From Xenopus tropicalis (taxonomy: Eukaryota; Chordata; Amphibia; Anura; Pipidae): DNA of 64,000 nt. The translations under genes were made by a program, and so were the position numbers. Location of the stretch: positions 67,923,764 through 67,987,763 of the forward strand of contig NC_030683.2 of assembly GCF_000004195.4 (NCBI RefSeq), in the 5' to 3' direction. A model generated the notes under the pieces. The model saw only the letters and a list, made by a program, of their open reading frames with translations, did no database searches and was not told where the DNA came from. Positions 54,403-64,000 of this stretch are shown here, one piece after another. Each line of letters starts with the position of its first letter. The stretch's first letter is position 1.

Positions 54403-54836
54403 GTAATACTTTTGCTCACCCACATACTGGGAAGAAGTTCCAGATACGACGGTTATAATGCATTTCTGATTTTGTGATCTATTGCATTATGTGCCCCTGT
54501 GGGCTGTATTATATTGGAAAATGCATTACAACTTTTCGTACTTGCATGAATAACCACAGATCGGTGATACACACTGTATTGGCTACTGGAAAGTCTGATG
54601 TTCCACTGGCGAGACATTTTGCCAAGCATAAACATTCTTTATCCACGTTGAGAGCTATTTTGATTGATCACATCCCTCCACTACCGAGAGGGGGCGATCG
54701 ATCCAAGGTGCTCCTACAGAGGGAGGCACAATGGATCTGGAGACTTGATACGATAGCCCCACGGGGTCTTAATGAAATGCTTTCACTATCATGTTTTTTG
54801 TTAATATATATGGAGACATTATCGGGATTGAATTAA
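54403..54836 (+). pseudogene. Penelope-like element 3, GIY-YIG endonuclease
   Basis: After a frameshift near 54455, the frame 54474-54836 reads IYCIMCPCGLYYIGKC, NNHRSVIH, ARHFAKHKHS, IDHIPPLPRGGDRSKVLLQR and EAQWIWRLDTIAPRGLNEM. The VIY/YIG signature, conserved Arg and catalytic Glu (in REAQW) are all present, and the domain is followed by a normal stop. It is isolated from its RT, so it is not an active element. Confidence 0.85.
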
Positions 54837-55380
54837 ATTATTTAGTGGTAAAGTGAAACCTCTTTATAAGTATATGGAATACGGACTATGGTTGCGATCT
54901 AAGTGATTATGCGGAGCTATGATTTGATTATGATTACTTATTTTTGATTTGCGTTCGATTAGCTCTAATGAACTGACACTTTTGTGCGATACCTCATTTT
55001 GATATTGTTTTTAAGATGTATTTGTATGGTTTTAATCTATCACTTTTATGATTGGCACATACTGTATTTAAATGATATAGATATTTTCATACTGGGATAT
55101 GGGATTCTATGAATATCCTTTCACTATTGGAGGTTCATCATGCCCATGTCTCTGTGGGGTTATTTAGGGATATAGATTCTACCACATTTTATTCTACTTT
55201 TGGGCAATGATATTTTGAGAACAGAGATTGTTTCTTTTATCTATTTATCCATTCACAGTGGTGAGACTAATGGTGATTCCCTATCTCTGTACATTTTTTA
55301 TATACTTGATATCTTTATGTATTTAATATTTATTTATACTGTGACTTATGGGTACTATTATATACATGGTGTATACTTAA

Positions 55381-55799
55381 AGGAACAGTAACACCAAAAA
55401 ATGAAAGTGTATAAAAGTAATTACTATAGAATATAATGCTGCCCTGCACTGGTACAACTGGTGTGTTTTCCTTAGAAATACTACTATAGTTTATATAAAT
55501 AAAGCTTCTGTGTAGTCATGGAGGCAGCCATTTACAGGAGAAAAGGCACAGGTTACTTAGCAGATAACGGATAAAACCCCATTATATTCTACAGAGCTTA
55601 TCTGTTATCTGCTATGTGTCTGTGCCTTTTCTCCTTTTTCCCAGCTTCAATGGCTGCCCCCGTGTTGACAGAGCAGCTCATTTATATAAACTATAGTAGC
55701 GTTTCTGTTGCAAACTTACCAGTTTTACCAGCGCAGGGCAACTGTACATTATATTTTAATTACTTTAAAACACTTTCATTTTTTGGTGTTACTGTTCCT
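55381..55799. mobile_element. T2-like MITE (AGGAACAGTAACACC ends)
   Basis: Ends AGGAACAGTAACACCAAAAA and its inverse, with TTAA on both sides (55377-55380, 55800-55803). The inner arms (ATAGTTTATATAAAT, GGCAGCCATT, CTATCTGCTA-type words) are also inverted, so most of the 419 bp folds back. TTAA duplication and AAAGGAA start fit Xenopus T2-group MITEs (Kolobok-like). Confidence 0.9.
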
Positions 55800-56038
55800 T
55801 TAATCATACACGTAATGGGTTAATTGGTTTTGAATTTTGATTGGGTAATATGGGTATTTAAGGTTACACCTCACTTCCTGTCATCCTGACGACAATCCCC
55901 TACGCGTATATCTGGAATCTCAATAAAGCATATTTCTATGGACTTTATGCCATGAGTGCCGTTTATGATGTGAATATGAGGTTTGATGTGCACCCGGCGT
56001 TTGATCATAATTGTTGGTGAGTGCCGATGTCTGGATTC

Positions 56039-56040
<2 letters not shown>

Positions 56041-56073
<33 letters not shown>

Positions 56074-56074
56074 G
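56041..56074. repeat. (TA)n microsatellite at Penelope end
   Basis: TA/CA-interrupted dinucleotide run directly after the Penelope terminus. The same pairing of (TA)n with Penelope ends occurs at 44193, 47036, 47286 and 47402. Confidence 0.85.
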
Positions 56075-57535
56075 TATAAAAGTGTTAATAAAAATATAAA
56101 TAATTATAGTAACATAGAGCACAAGTTAAAATACATATAATTATATTTATTTTAATGTAATAATAATATAAAAATGATCTCCTTAAGACACTTCTTATTA
56201 TATAGCGCTTTGCAAAATTACAGTTGATTCTGTCAGTTTACTAAATAACTAGAAAATGATAAGAAAACTGAGAAAAAAGGGGAAAATTAAGCATTGGGGT
56301 CAATGGCAAGTCAAAATCACATTGCCGATAAGGCATTTTTAGCTCTGCAATAGCATATACACTGCCCTACTTTTTAAGTGACGCTCCTTTCCAGTATGGT
56401 ACTCTTCTTCATAAAAAAATAATGTTCCTATGTTAGTTTGCACACTGTTAGGTAATGATTTTGGCCAACTGTTTCAAGTAGGTTTGCTTCAGACTGCTCT
56501 GGATAGTCAGATGGTACGTGTGGACTTTTAAAATAGTGTTAATAATTCTAAGTTGAATTTAAATAGGAGTTGGACTGGGCCATTGCAGGAAATACACATT
56601 TACTTTCAGATTAGTGATGAGAGAATCTGTCCCGTTTCCCTTCGTAGAAAAATTTGCAAAACTGTTCATCAAACAGTGAAAAATTCTCGAATTGCTGGTA
56701 CCGCACAGCATTTTTTTTTGAAGAAACCACTTTTTTTGACGCAAAACAATTCACCAATGGCAATATTCAGAATTTTGCCACAGATCCATGCCTGGCAAAA
56801 AAATGTGTTCATCACTACTTAAGATACTTACATTTGTTTGGATCAATCATCATACTTCTTGAAGATTACCTTTTTTGAAGCGTTAAGTTTTAGCAGACTG
56901 AAACACGTTCCTTGCAGTGTTGTTGCACTCTTGCTTTCATGATATGGTGGTGGTCACCGTGTCATATATTGCTGGGGACACTGTAAAATGAAATGCTATG
57001 GTAATTGTGTCATGAAATCGAGGGGGCCATGTTGTTTTGAAATGTTGGGGCCATGGTGTAATGAATTACTGGGCTCACTCTGCCAGAGATAGTCACAAAG
57101 CTGTGTAATTCTGGGTTTGCCCTTAATACTGTGAAGGTCAATGTGTCATTGGTTGCTGCAAGTTCATTTTTTTCATAGGTTTTTAATTTATGTTTTCAAT
57201 ACAAAATAAAACAAAAATACAAAACAAAACATAAAAAGACAAACAAAAGTATAGAAAGATAGACAAGAGAAACATTTAAATATACTTAGCAGGGAGGAGA
57301 AAAAGAACCCATGTGGTGCGTATGGTGGCTTAGTCTACACAAACTGCTGTGCCACAAATCTTTTCACATTTGTCAGGGTAATCTTGAGTAGGGTTGCCCT
57401 GCCTAGTTTTGTTTTTTTTCCAGAAGTTCAATGACAGAGATGCTTAAGTAATATTGCTTAATTAGAATAATAAAAAAGTTTATAAGCCTAGTAGATAATA
57501 TATTGGGAGGGCCAACACAAAGGCCAACATAAAGC
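56075..57535. other. Mostly unassigned; MITE at 56612-56818
   Basis: 56612-56818 has ends TAGTGATGA and TCATCACTA (207 bp), related to the fragment at 14315. At 56940-57170 phrases like 'ggtcaccgtgtcatatattgctgggg' and 'gccatggtgtaatgaattactggg' recur about every 50 bp as a weak tandem repeat. No gene seen. Confidence 0.5.
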
Positions 57536-57537
57536 AA

Positions 57538-60109
57538 AATCTTGATGGCTGAATAAATGTGTTAGTGTCGAGGTTGGTGAGAAAAAGCATGCTTTTAAAG
57601 CATTCAAGTTAGCTGGGACAGCAGAAACTTTCATCAGGTACAAGGAAGCAAATAAAGCATGCAAAAAAGCAAAAATAGAAGCAAGCTAAAATAGAAATGG
57701 AAAGGGATATTGCAGCTAGGAGTAAAAAGAATCCAAAACTATTTTTTAATTATGTGAATAGTAAAAAAATAAAGCAAGAAGGGGTGGGAACCTTATTATC
57801 ACGGGGGGGTAAGTTGGTTGATGAGAACTGGGAAAAATCAGAAATTTTGAACTCTTATTTTTCATCTGTCTATACATCTGAGGAGCCAGATAATGAAGGC
57901 TTCCCTTTTAATATGTTCAGTTTTAGTAATTTACCTACTGATGCATGGGTCACTCGGGAGGAAATTCAGAAGAGACTTGAACACAAACAAACAAAGCTCC
58001 AGGACTGCATGGGATTCATCCCAGGGTATTAAATGAGCTTAGTGCTGTGATTGCCAAGCCTCTTTGCTTAATTTTTCAGGATTCGTTGAGGTCTGGCATG
58101 GTGCCAAGAGACTGGCGAATTGCTAATGTGGTGCCGTTATTTAAAAAGGGATCCCGTTCTCAGCCTGAAAACTATAGGCCTGTTAGTCTGATATCAGTAG
58201 TAGGAAAGGTTTTGGAAGGGGTAATAAGGGATAGGGTACTTGAATACATTGCAGTTCACAATAATATAAGTTTGTGCCAGCATGGTTTTATGCGTAACAG
58301 ATCTTGCCAGACTAATTTAGTCGCCTTTTATGAGGAGGTGAGCAGGAACCTTGATGCTGGAATGGCAGTTGATGTCATCTACTTGGACTTTGCTAAAGTG
58401 TTTGATACAGTACCTCACAGAAGGTTAATGATCAAATTAAGGAATATTGGCCTAGAACATAATATTTGTAATTGGATAGAGAACTGGCTGAAGGATAGAT
58501 TACAAAGAGTGGTGGTAAATAGAACATTTTCTAATTGGACAAGTGTTGTTAGTGGAGTACCGTAGGGGTCAGTCCTTGGTCCTTTGCTTTTTAACTTGTT
58601 TATTAATGACCTGGAGGTGGGCATAGAGAGTACTGTATCTATTTTTGCTGACGACACTAAATTGTGCAAAACTATAAGTTCCATGCAGGATGCTGCCGCT
58701 TTGCAGAGATTTGACAAAATTGTAAAACTGGGCAGCAAACTGGAAAATGAGGTTCAATGTTGACAAGTGCAAAGTTATGCATTTTGGTAGAAATAATATA
58801 AACGTGAACTATCTACTTAATGGTAGTTTGTTGGGGGTATCCTTAATGGAGAAGGATCTAGGGGTTTTTGTAGATAACAAGTTGTCTAATTCCAGGCAGT
58901 GTCATTCTGTGGCTACTAAAGCAAATAAAGTGCTGCCTTGTATAAAAAAGGGCATTGACTCAAGGGATGAAAACATATTTTTGCCTCTTTAGGTCCCTGG
59001 TAAGGCCTCACCTTGAGTATGCGGTGCAGTTTTGGGCTCCAGTCCTTAATAGAGATGGAGCGAACTGTTCGCCGACGAACTAATTCGTGCGAACATCGGG
59101 TGTTCGCAAGTTCGCAAACTTTTCGCGTATGTTCGCAATTTGGGTTCGCATGGCGTTTTTCCGCTGCGTTTTTTCTCGCCCTAAAAACACCGCACAAGCC
59201 ACACATGGCGTTTTTCAGCAAATCCCGTTTCCATGGTGCTAATAGTGCGAAATAGCAAAAAACGCTGCGTATTTCCGCTAGGTCTGCCAGCTGCCTTTGC
59301 GGTTTTACGCAACGCTGTGTCAACAAAGTATTTTTCAGAGAAATTTTTGCCCCTGCATGCCACTGTCCAGGTCGTGGCACCCTTTAAACAACTTTAAAAT
59401 CAGTTTTCTGGCCAGAAATGGCTTTTCTAGGTTTTAAAGTTCGCCTTCCCATTGAAGTCTATGGGGTTCGCAAAGTTCGCGAATATTCGCACTTTTTGGC
59501 GTAAGTTCGCAAAATCGCGAACTTTTTTTTTGAGGTTCGGTACATCCCTAGTCCTTAAGAAGGATATTAATGAGCTGGAGAGAGTGCAGAGAACAGCAAC
59601 TAAACTGGTAAAGGGGATGAAAGATTTAAGCTATGAGGTTAGACTGTCGAGGTTGGGGTTGTTTTATCTGGAAAAGAGACGCTTGCAAGGGGACATGATT
59701 ACTCTGTACAAGTACATTAGAGGGGATTATAGGCAGATAGGGGGTGTTGTGTTTTCCCATAAAAGCGATCAACGCTCCAGAGGCCACCCCTTTAGATTAG
59801 AGGAATGGAGGTGAAGTAGGTGTTTTTTTACGGTGAGGGCAGTGAGGTTGTGGAATGCCCTTTCTAGTGATGTGGTAATGGCAGATTCTGTTAATACCTT
59901 TAGGAGGGGCCTGGATGAGTTCTTGAACAAGCATAGTATCCAAGGCTATTGTGATACTAATATCTACAGTTAGTATTAGTGATTGTATATATAATTTATG
60001 TATGTGAGTGTATAGATTGGTAAGTATAGGTTGTGTGTGCTGGGTTTATTTGGAAGGGTTGAACTTGATGGACTCTGGTCTTTTTTCAACACTTTGTAAC
60101 TATGTAACA
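57538..60109 (+). mobile_element. CR1-clade LINE copy 4, split by MITE
   Basis: Homology to copy 1 from about its 1890 to its end, including the 3' UTR and TAACTATGTAAC tail. The coding region survives in pieces: 57697-58032, 58047-58565 (DVIYLDFAK and up to SGVP), then a TAG replaces the Gln codon of GVPQG at 58563. 58747-58992 and 59551-59814 carry the thumb and C-terminal region. The catalytic FADD region (about 58645) is present between frames. Split by the hAT-like MITE at 59050-59550. Non-functional. Confidence 0.9.
59050..59550. mobile_element. hAT-like MITE (TAGAGATGGAGCGAAC ends)
   Basis: 501 bp with ends TAGAGATGGAGCGAAC and GGTTCGGTACATCCCTA. Perfect 8-bp duplication GTCCTTAA (59042-59049, 59551-59558) in the LINE coding region. 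The empty site is readable in copy 1 at about 3392-3400. No transposase. Confidence 0.93.
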
Positions 60110-60111
60110 GA

Positions 60112-61840
60112 TTTTTGATGTATGTAGCTCAGGAGCTTATATCAAGATGAGATCCCTCAATTGGCTCTTATCTAAATAGCTAAGGGCTTCACTTTAAATG
60201 AATGATAGGTAAAAGCAGAATCTCCACCAGAACTCTTGCTGAGACTGACAGTATAGCACTTGAATCCAGCCTTGTTATCTAGGTCCTATTCATGTGAGGA
60301 CTTCTAATAGATAGTAAGTCCAATATAATGTCAATTTTATGTTTGCATTCATACATTGTTTTTATTGAGTTATGTGCAGATTCGAAAAATGTGAATGGCC
60401 TGTGCCGAAACTTCATTAAGTATTTAAATGAATAGTAATCTCTACATTATACCAAAAGATTACTAAAAGGTGAACAAACCCTTTAATTCATAGATGATAT
60501 CAACACCAAATTGCATCTTAGAATTTCATTAAGGATTAAAAATATCTTTATGGCTCTTTGTGGCAGAGTTCTACTGGCTTACAATATAAACACATGGTTT
60601 TAAAAAATGATACCTTCAATAGAAAACTATTATAAGTGTACATTTAACAACACAATAAAGTTATTAAAACCCAATGTTAACTGCAACTGTGTGTAAAGCA
60701 TTTTAGTGAATAATACATGTATAAAATGTTTAGATGCTATGCACATTAGCAAAATTCAATATATCCCCCACATCTTTCAGAGTGAAAACAAAGTAAGCAA
60801 TACACGTACTAAAAGATTAATAGTTTTATTTATCAACAACAAGAAACTAAAAGGCAAGATCTTTTTGGGGGGCACCAAAGCTTAGGTAAAATTTTTTAAT
60901 ACATATGCTGTGCATCAGACAGGACTACCAGTGACCTTTGTATATATCCCTCCCACCAATATGTTGGTTTGTATTCACTGCTTTTTTTTTATTGTTGCAG
61001 CTTCCTGCTTTTCTGAAATGAAACACAGTCACATCAGAAAAAGCCTGATGTTATGTTTATAAATGTTTATAAATTTGCCACATAAAAGAAATCAATTCTT
61101 TAGACTAAAGCAGTATGCATGAATACGTGTTTGTTTTAATTTATTTGCTTTTTCAAATTAGCAAGTACATGTATACGATGGTACAATATAAAGTCTTCCT
61201 TGCTGTTAGATGCAGTAAACCCTTAAGAAATAATTCAAAGAAAAGTAGCTTGAAAGTAGACTACAGTCAAACACAGACTAGAGATTATGCAGTTTGCTTA
61301 AAGCTAGAGTAGAAACCTCATTTCACAGGGAATTTAAGGTGAGATTTAACATATTCCTTAAGGGTTGCCTAAAGTGCAGGAAAATATACCCAAATAAATG
61401 AAAATCGTTTAGTATGCTATATAAGCTTTTGATTTCATGTGATTCATATATAACACATTTCACAGAATTATTTATTTTCACAGAAGAATTTAGTAGATTA
61501 ATCAAAGGTTGGGAGCAGCTGATCAGCTGCTTTTCAGCAAAATATAATTCTAAGTAAATTACCAATATACCAAATTAAATATTTTAAAATTATTTTTAAA
61601 TAACACTACAACTGAAACTAGTTTCAGCATGTCTTTTGCTATTCTCTTCTTAGTTTGCCAGACTACAAGTACAATGTATCAGAAATTACAGTAGCTGCTC
61701 AAGACAAAACCCCAATTCCCTAACTACAGATTAAACATTTCAATGGTATAACAAGTTTAAAATAATTTGGAAAGTACTTAAACTACATTTTCTTCCATAA
61801 TGCAACATTTTTTTTGGGGGGGGGGGGGTAAACAGTTCCT
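60112..61840. other. Unassigned AT-rich DNA
   Basis: No gene, inverted ends or tandem repeat recognised in about 1.7 kb. Confidence 0.4.
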
Positions 61841-61844
61841 TTAA

Positions 61845-62868
61845 AGGAGAAAGAAAGGTAAAAACTAAGTAAGCTTTATCAGAAAGGTCTATGTAAATAC
61901 AGCCATAAACACTCAGAGAAACGCTGTACTGACTTCTCTGTGAAAAGATTACTTTTGTCTGTAATTCATGTGCCAGAGACACGCAGCTCTCTGCTGTCTC
62001 CTCTCTTGTGCTCCCCCCTCCCTCAAGAATGCTAAGTACGCACTCCCCCCCCCTTAGGAATGTGGATCTGAGCCAATCAGCAGGAAGCTGACTCATAGTC
62101 TAACTGAGCATGTTCACTTGGTCTGGGTGTCTATGCAGGAGTGAGGCATTATGGGAACTTTCTTTACACAGCTCAGCAGTTTTTCTTCCTGTTTGGCTTC
62201 TGATCATCTGAACAGGTTAAATATGGGGATCTGAGCCAATCAGCAGGAAGCTGACTCATAGGGGCTGATTTACTAACCCACGAATCCGACCCGAATTGGA
62301 AAAGTTCCGACTTGAAAACGAACATTTTGCAACTTTTTCGTATGTTTTGCGATTTTTTCGGATTCTTTACGAATTTTTCGTTACCAATACGATTTTTGCG
62401 TAAAAACGCGAGTTTTTCGTATCCATTACGAAAGTTGCGTAAAAAGTTGCGCATTTTTCGTAGCGTTAAAACTTACGCGAAAAGTTGCGCATTTTTCGTA
62501 GCGTTAAAACTTAAAAGGTGCAAAGTTTTGCATAAGTTTTAACGCTACGAAAAATGCGCAAAACATACGAAAAAATCGCAAAATACCGATCATTACGAAA
62601 AAAACGCAATCGGACTCATTTCGACCCGTTCGTGGGTAAGTAAATCAGCCCCCTAGTCTAACTAACTGAGCATGTTCATTTGGTCTGGGTGTCTGTGCAG
62701 GAGTGAGGCATTATGGGAACTTTCTTTACACAGCTCAGCATTTTTTCTTCCTGTTTGGCTTCTGATCATCTGACCAGGTAAAATATGGGGAGACTTAAGG
62801 ACATATTGAGACAACTGAAGGTATGCCTGCAGCTTGAGATTAACTCTTTATTAGCCTTTCCTTCTCCT
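61845..62868. mobile_element. T2-like MITE with internal duplication
   Basis: Ends AGGAGAAAGAAAGGT and CCTTTCCTTCTCCT with TTAA on both sides (61841-61844, 62869-62872). Inside, about 160 bp starting 'tgagccaatcagcaggaagc' are tandemly duplicated (from 62069 and from 62231), and the second copy is split by a foldback MITE. The inverted homologue at 29695-30135 has a single copy of this block. No coding content. Confidence 0.88.
62262..62653. mobile_element. Foldback MITE, family A (copy 4)
   Basis: 392-bp palindrome from GGGCTGATTTACTAACCCAC to GTAAGTAAATCAGCCCCC, with the 3-bp duplication TAG (62259-62261, 62654-62656). The intact target is visible in the first half of the duplication in which it sits ('gactcatagtctaac' near 62091-62105). 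Confidence 0.9.
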
Positions 62869-62872
62869 TTAA

Positions 62873-64000
62873 GTAATGAAGGAATACCATTTGGAGTGCA
62901 TTCAGCACTCCAAAAAGTAGAGAGTGCTTCACTAGCTAGCTCAGCTAATGCAATCAATCTCACTGTCACACATTCCTTAGGGATACTATCACTAAGTTCT
63001 GTAAGTTTTATTTTTTGTCACATATCCAAAAAATATATGGAATAATGTAAGGAGATCAAAAAGCCTCATTTTATAATTGGGTACATGTATTTAATAATGC
63101 ACAAGTTTCATGAGTCATGTGATACAACTTACACTTCTATGCACAAATTATAACTGATATCACTAAGCTTGATTTTACCTGATGATGTCAAATAAGCACC
63201 TTTTATAAGGACCTATTTACAGGCTACTAATGGCTTTTGTGTATTATATAGTGAAGTGTTGTCCATCATATATAATGTTCTGACATAGCATGTCATATTA
63301 AATCTAAATGATGATGTCATACAGTGAAGTGTATGGAGTCTTCAAGTAGACTGAGGCCCATCAAAATCCTTTGGAGGGCCACATCCAGCCCGCAGGCCTC
63401 CAGCTTTATAGCCCTGATATAGTTAATAATGAAACTCCTATTGTAAAATACTAAGACCACTGACATACAGTATCTACCCACTATATAAAGTGATACAGTA
63501 TACAGGTTTAAGTTACTTCAGTGCATCAGGCAGTAGTAATATGGGGATAAAATTGCTATATTTGGGTATATGTATCATGATATTGGCAGTGTAGGGGTTC
63601 AAAGACCATGCACGTCATGTCTAAAAGAAGGATATAGTGTGGAATGGTGTCATTAGGAAGGCCACCATCAAGAATTTCAGGGCCCCATACTACTAAGTAG
63701 CCAAGGGTTAACTCTCTTACTAAATAATTAGACCTTTGGTCATCTGGGTCCCTGAGTAGAGACATTATTTCAGAGAGCATGATTGCACCATCTACACAGC
63801 TAAATTTCTGTTACAGAAAAAAACCAGAACTTTGGCTCTTAAAGTTACCAGGGGTTGTTTTTTTCTTACCGCTAATAAATTAATGCTTGAGGCAAAAAAG
63901 GCACTGGGTATTCAGACCAAGGTACTTGCACAGACTGACAGCAAGCATACCTTACAAAAAGAAGGGTATATCACTTGCAATCATTTTGTTGGATTGGAGT
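62873..64000. other. Unassigned DNA with a possible hAT terminal fragment
   Basis: At 63345-63420 'gagggccacatccagcccgcaggcct' resembles the GC-rich subterminal block of the hAT element at 26644, but no end or duplication is visible. The frame at 63556-63780 (minus) has no motif. Otherwise nothing seen. Confidence 0.4.

Larger units (their letters stand above)
54401..56040 (+). mobile_element. Penelope-like element 3, 3' part fused to DIRS
   Basis: Starts in the linker region (GNTFAHPHTGKKFQIR, compare GATFLHPQTGKRLSIR in element 1), continues through the GIY-YIG domain (to 54836), a long AT-rich 3' UTR, and a pseudo-LTR-like end at 55830-56040 with AATAAAGC and 'gagtgccgatgtctgg' before (TA)n. 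It is interrupted by a T2-like MITE at 55381-55799. No RT is present upstream; DIRS sequence takes its place. Confidence 0.82.

Overview
The window looks like vertebrate, and specifically frog (Xenopus-like, Pipidae), intergenic or intronic DNA. I found no host exon, tRNA or rRNA gene. Nearly all recognisable content is transposable elements and tandem repeats. The frog assignment is inference. It rests on the mix of TTAA-flanked MITEs with AAAGG-type ends (known from Xenopus as the T2 group), CR1-clade LINEs with an AACTATGT-type tail, Penelope-like elements (PLEs) with GIY-YIG domains, a DIRS element and a vertebrate chromovirus.

Layout. 1-10150: a CR1 LINE with a nearly intact reverse transcriptase (1350-3972), a three-level nest of hAT-like and T2-like elements (4346-7133) with a 13-bp minisatellite, and a decayed CR1 copy. 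10.2-21 kb: sparse old MITEs, a Penelope-type terminus with two head-to-head hammerhead-like motifs (14971-15088), a long foldback MITE, and a solo LTR with a perfect 5-bp target duplication (18046-18710). 21-31.5 kb: a third CR1 copy cut off at a TA-flanked element, a hAT element with an 8-bp duplication and a 34-bp minisatellite, a second foldback MITE, and a ~140-bp tandem array carrying a T2-like MITE. 32.4-40.9 kb: a ~390-bp satellite-like array interrupted by a hAT-like MITE and by a full-length Ty3/gypsy chromovirus (34192-39416) that keeps one open gag-pol frame of 1509 codons. 41.9-44.2 kb: a foldback MITE and unassigned DNA. 44.2-56 kb: a dense nest of at least three Penelope-like elements, a DIRS element fused to one of them, and a 2.9-kb inverted-repeat element (48951-51885) with an apparently intact two-exon gene for a Myb/SANT-like protein. 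57.5-60.1 kb: a fourth CR1 copy split by a hAT-like MITE. 61.8-62.9 kb: a T2-like MITE with a foldback MITE inside it.

The only reading frames that look functional are the chromovirus gag-pol and the two-exon Myb/SANT-like gene; the CR1 reverse transcriptase of copy 1 is open but separated from its endonuclease by a frameshift. Insertions can be ordered from their nesting and from target duplications that are still readable. The least explained object is the inverted-repeat element with the Myb-like gene. Its ends match short MITEs elsewhere in the window, which suggests a transposon family in which a DNA-binding accessory protein travels without its transposase.
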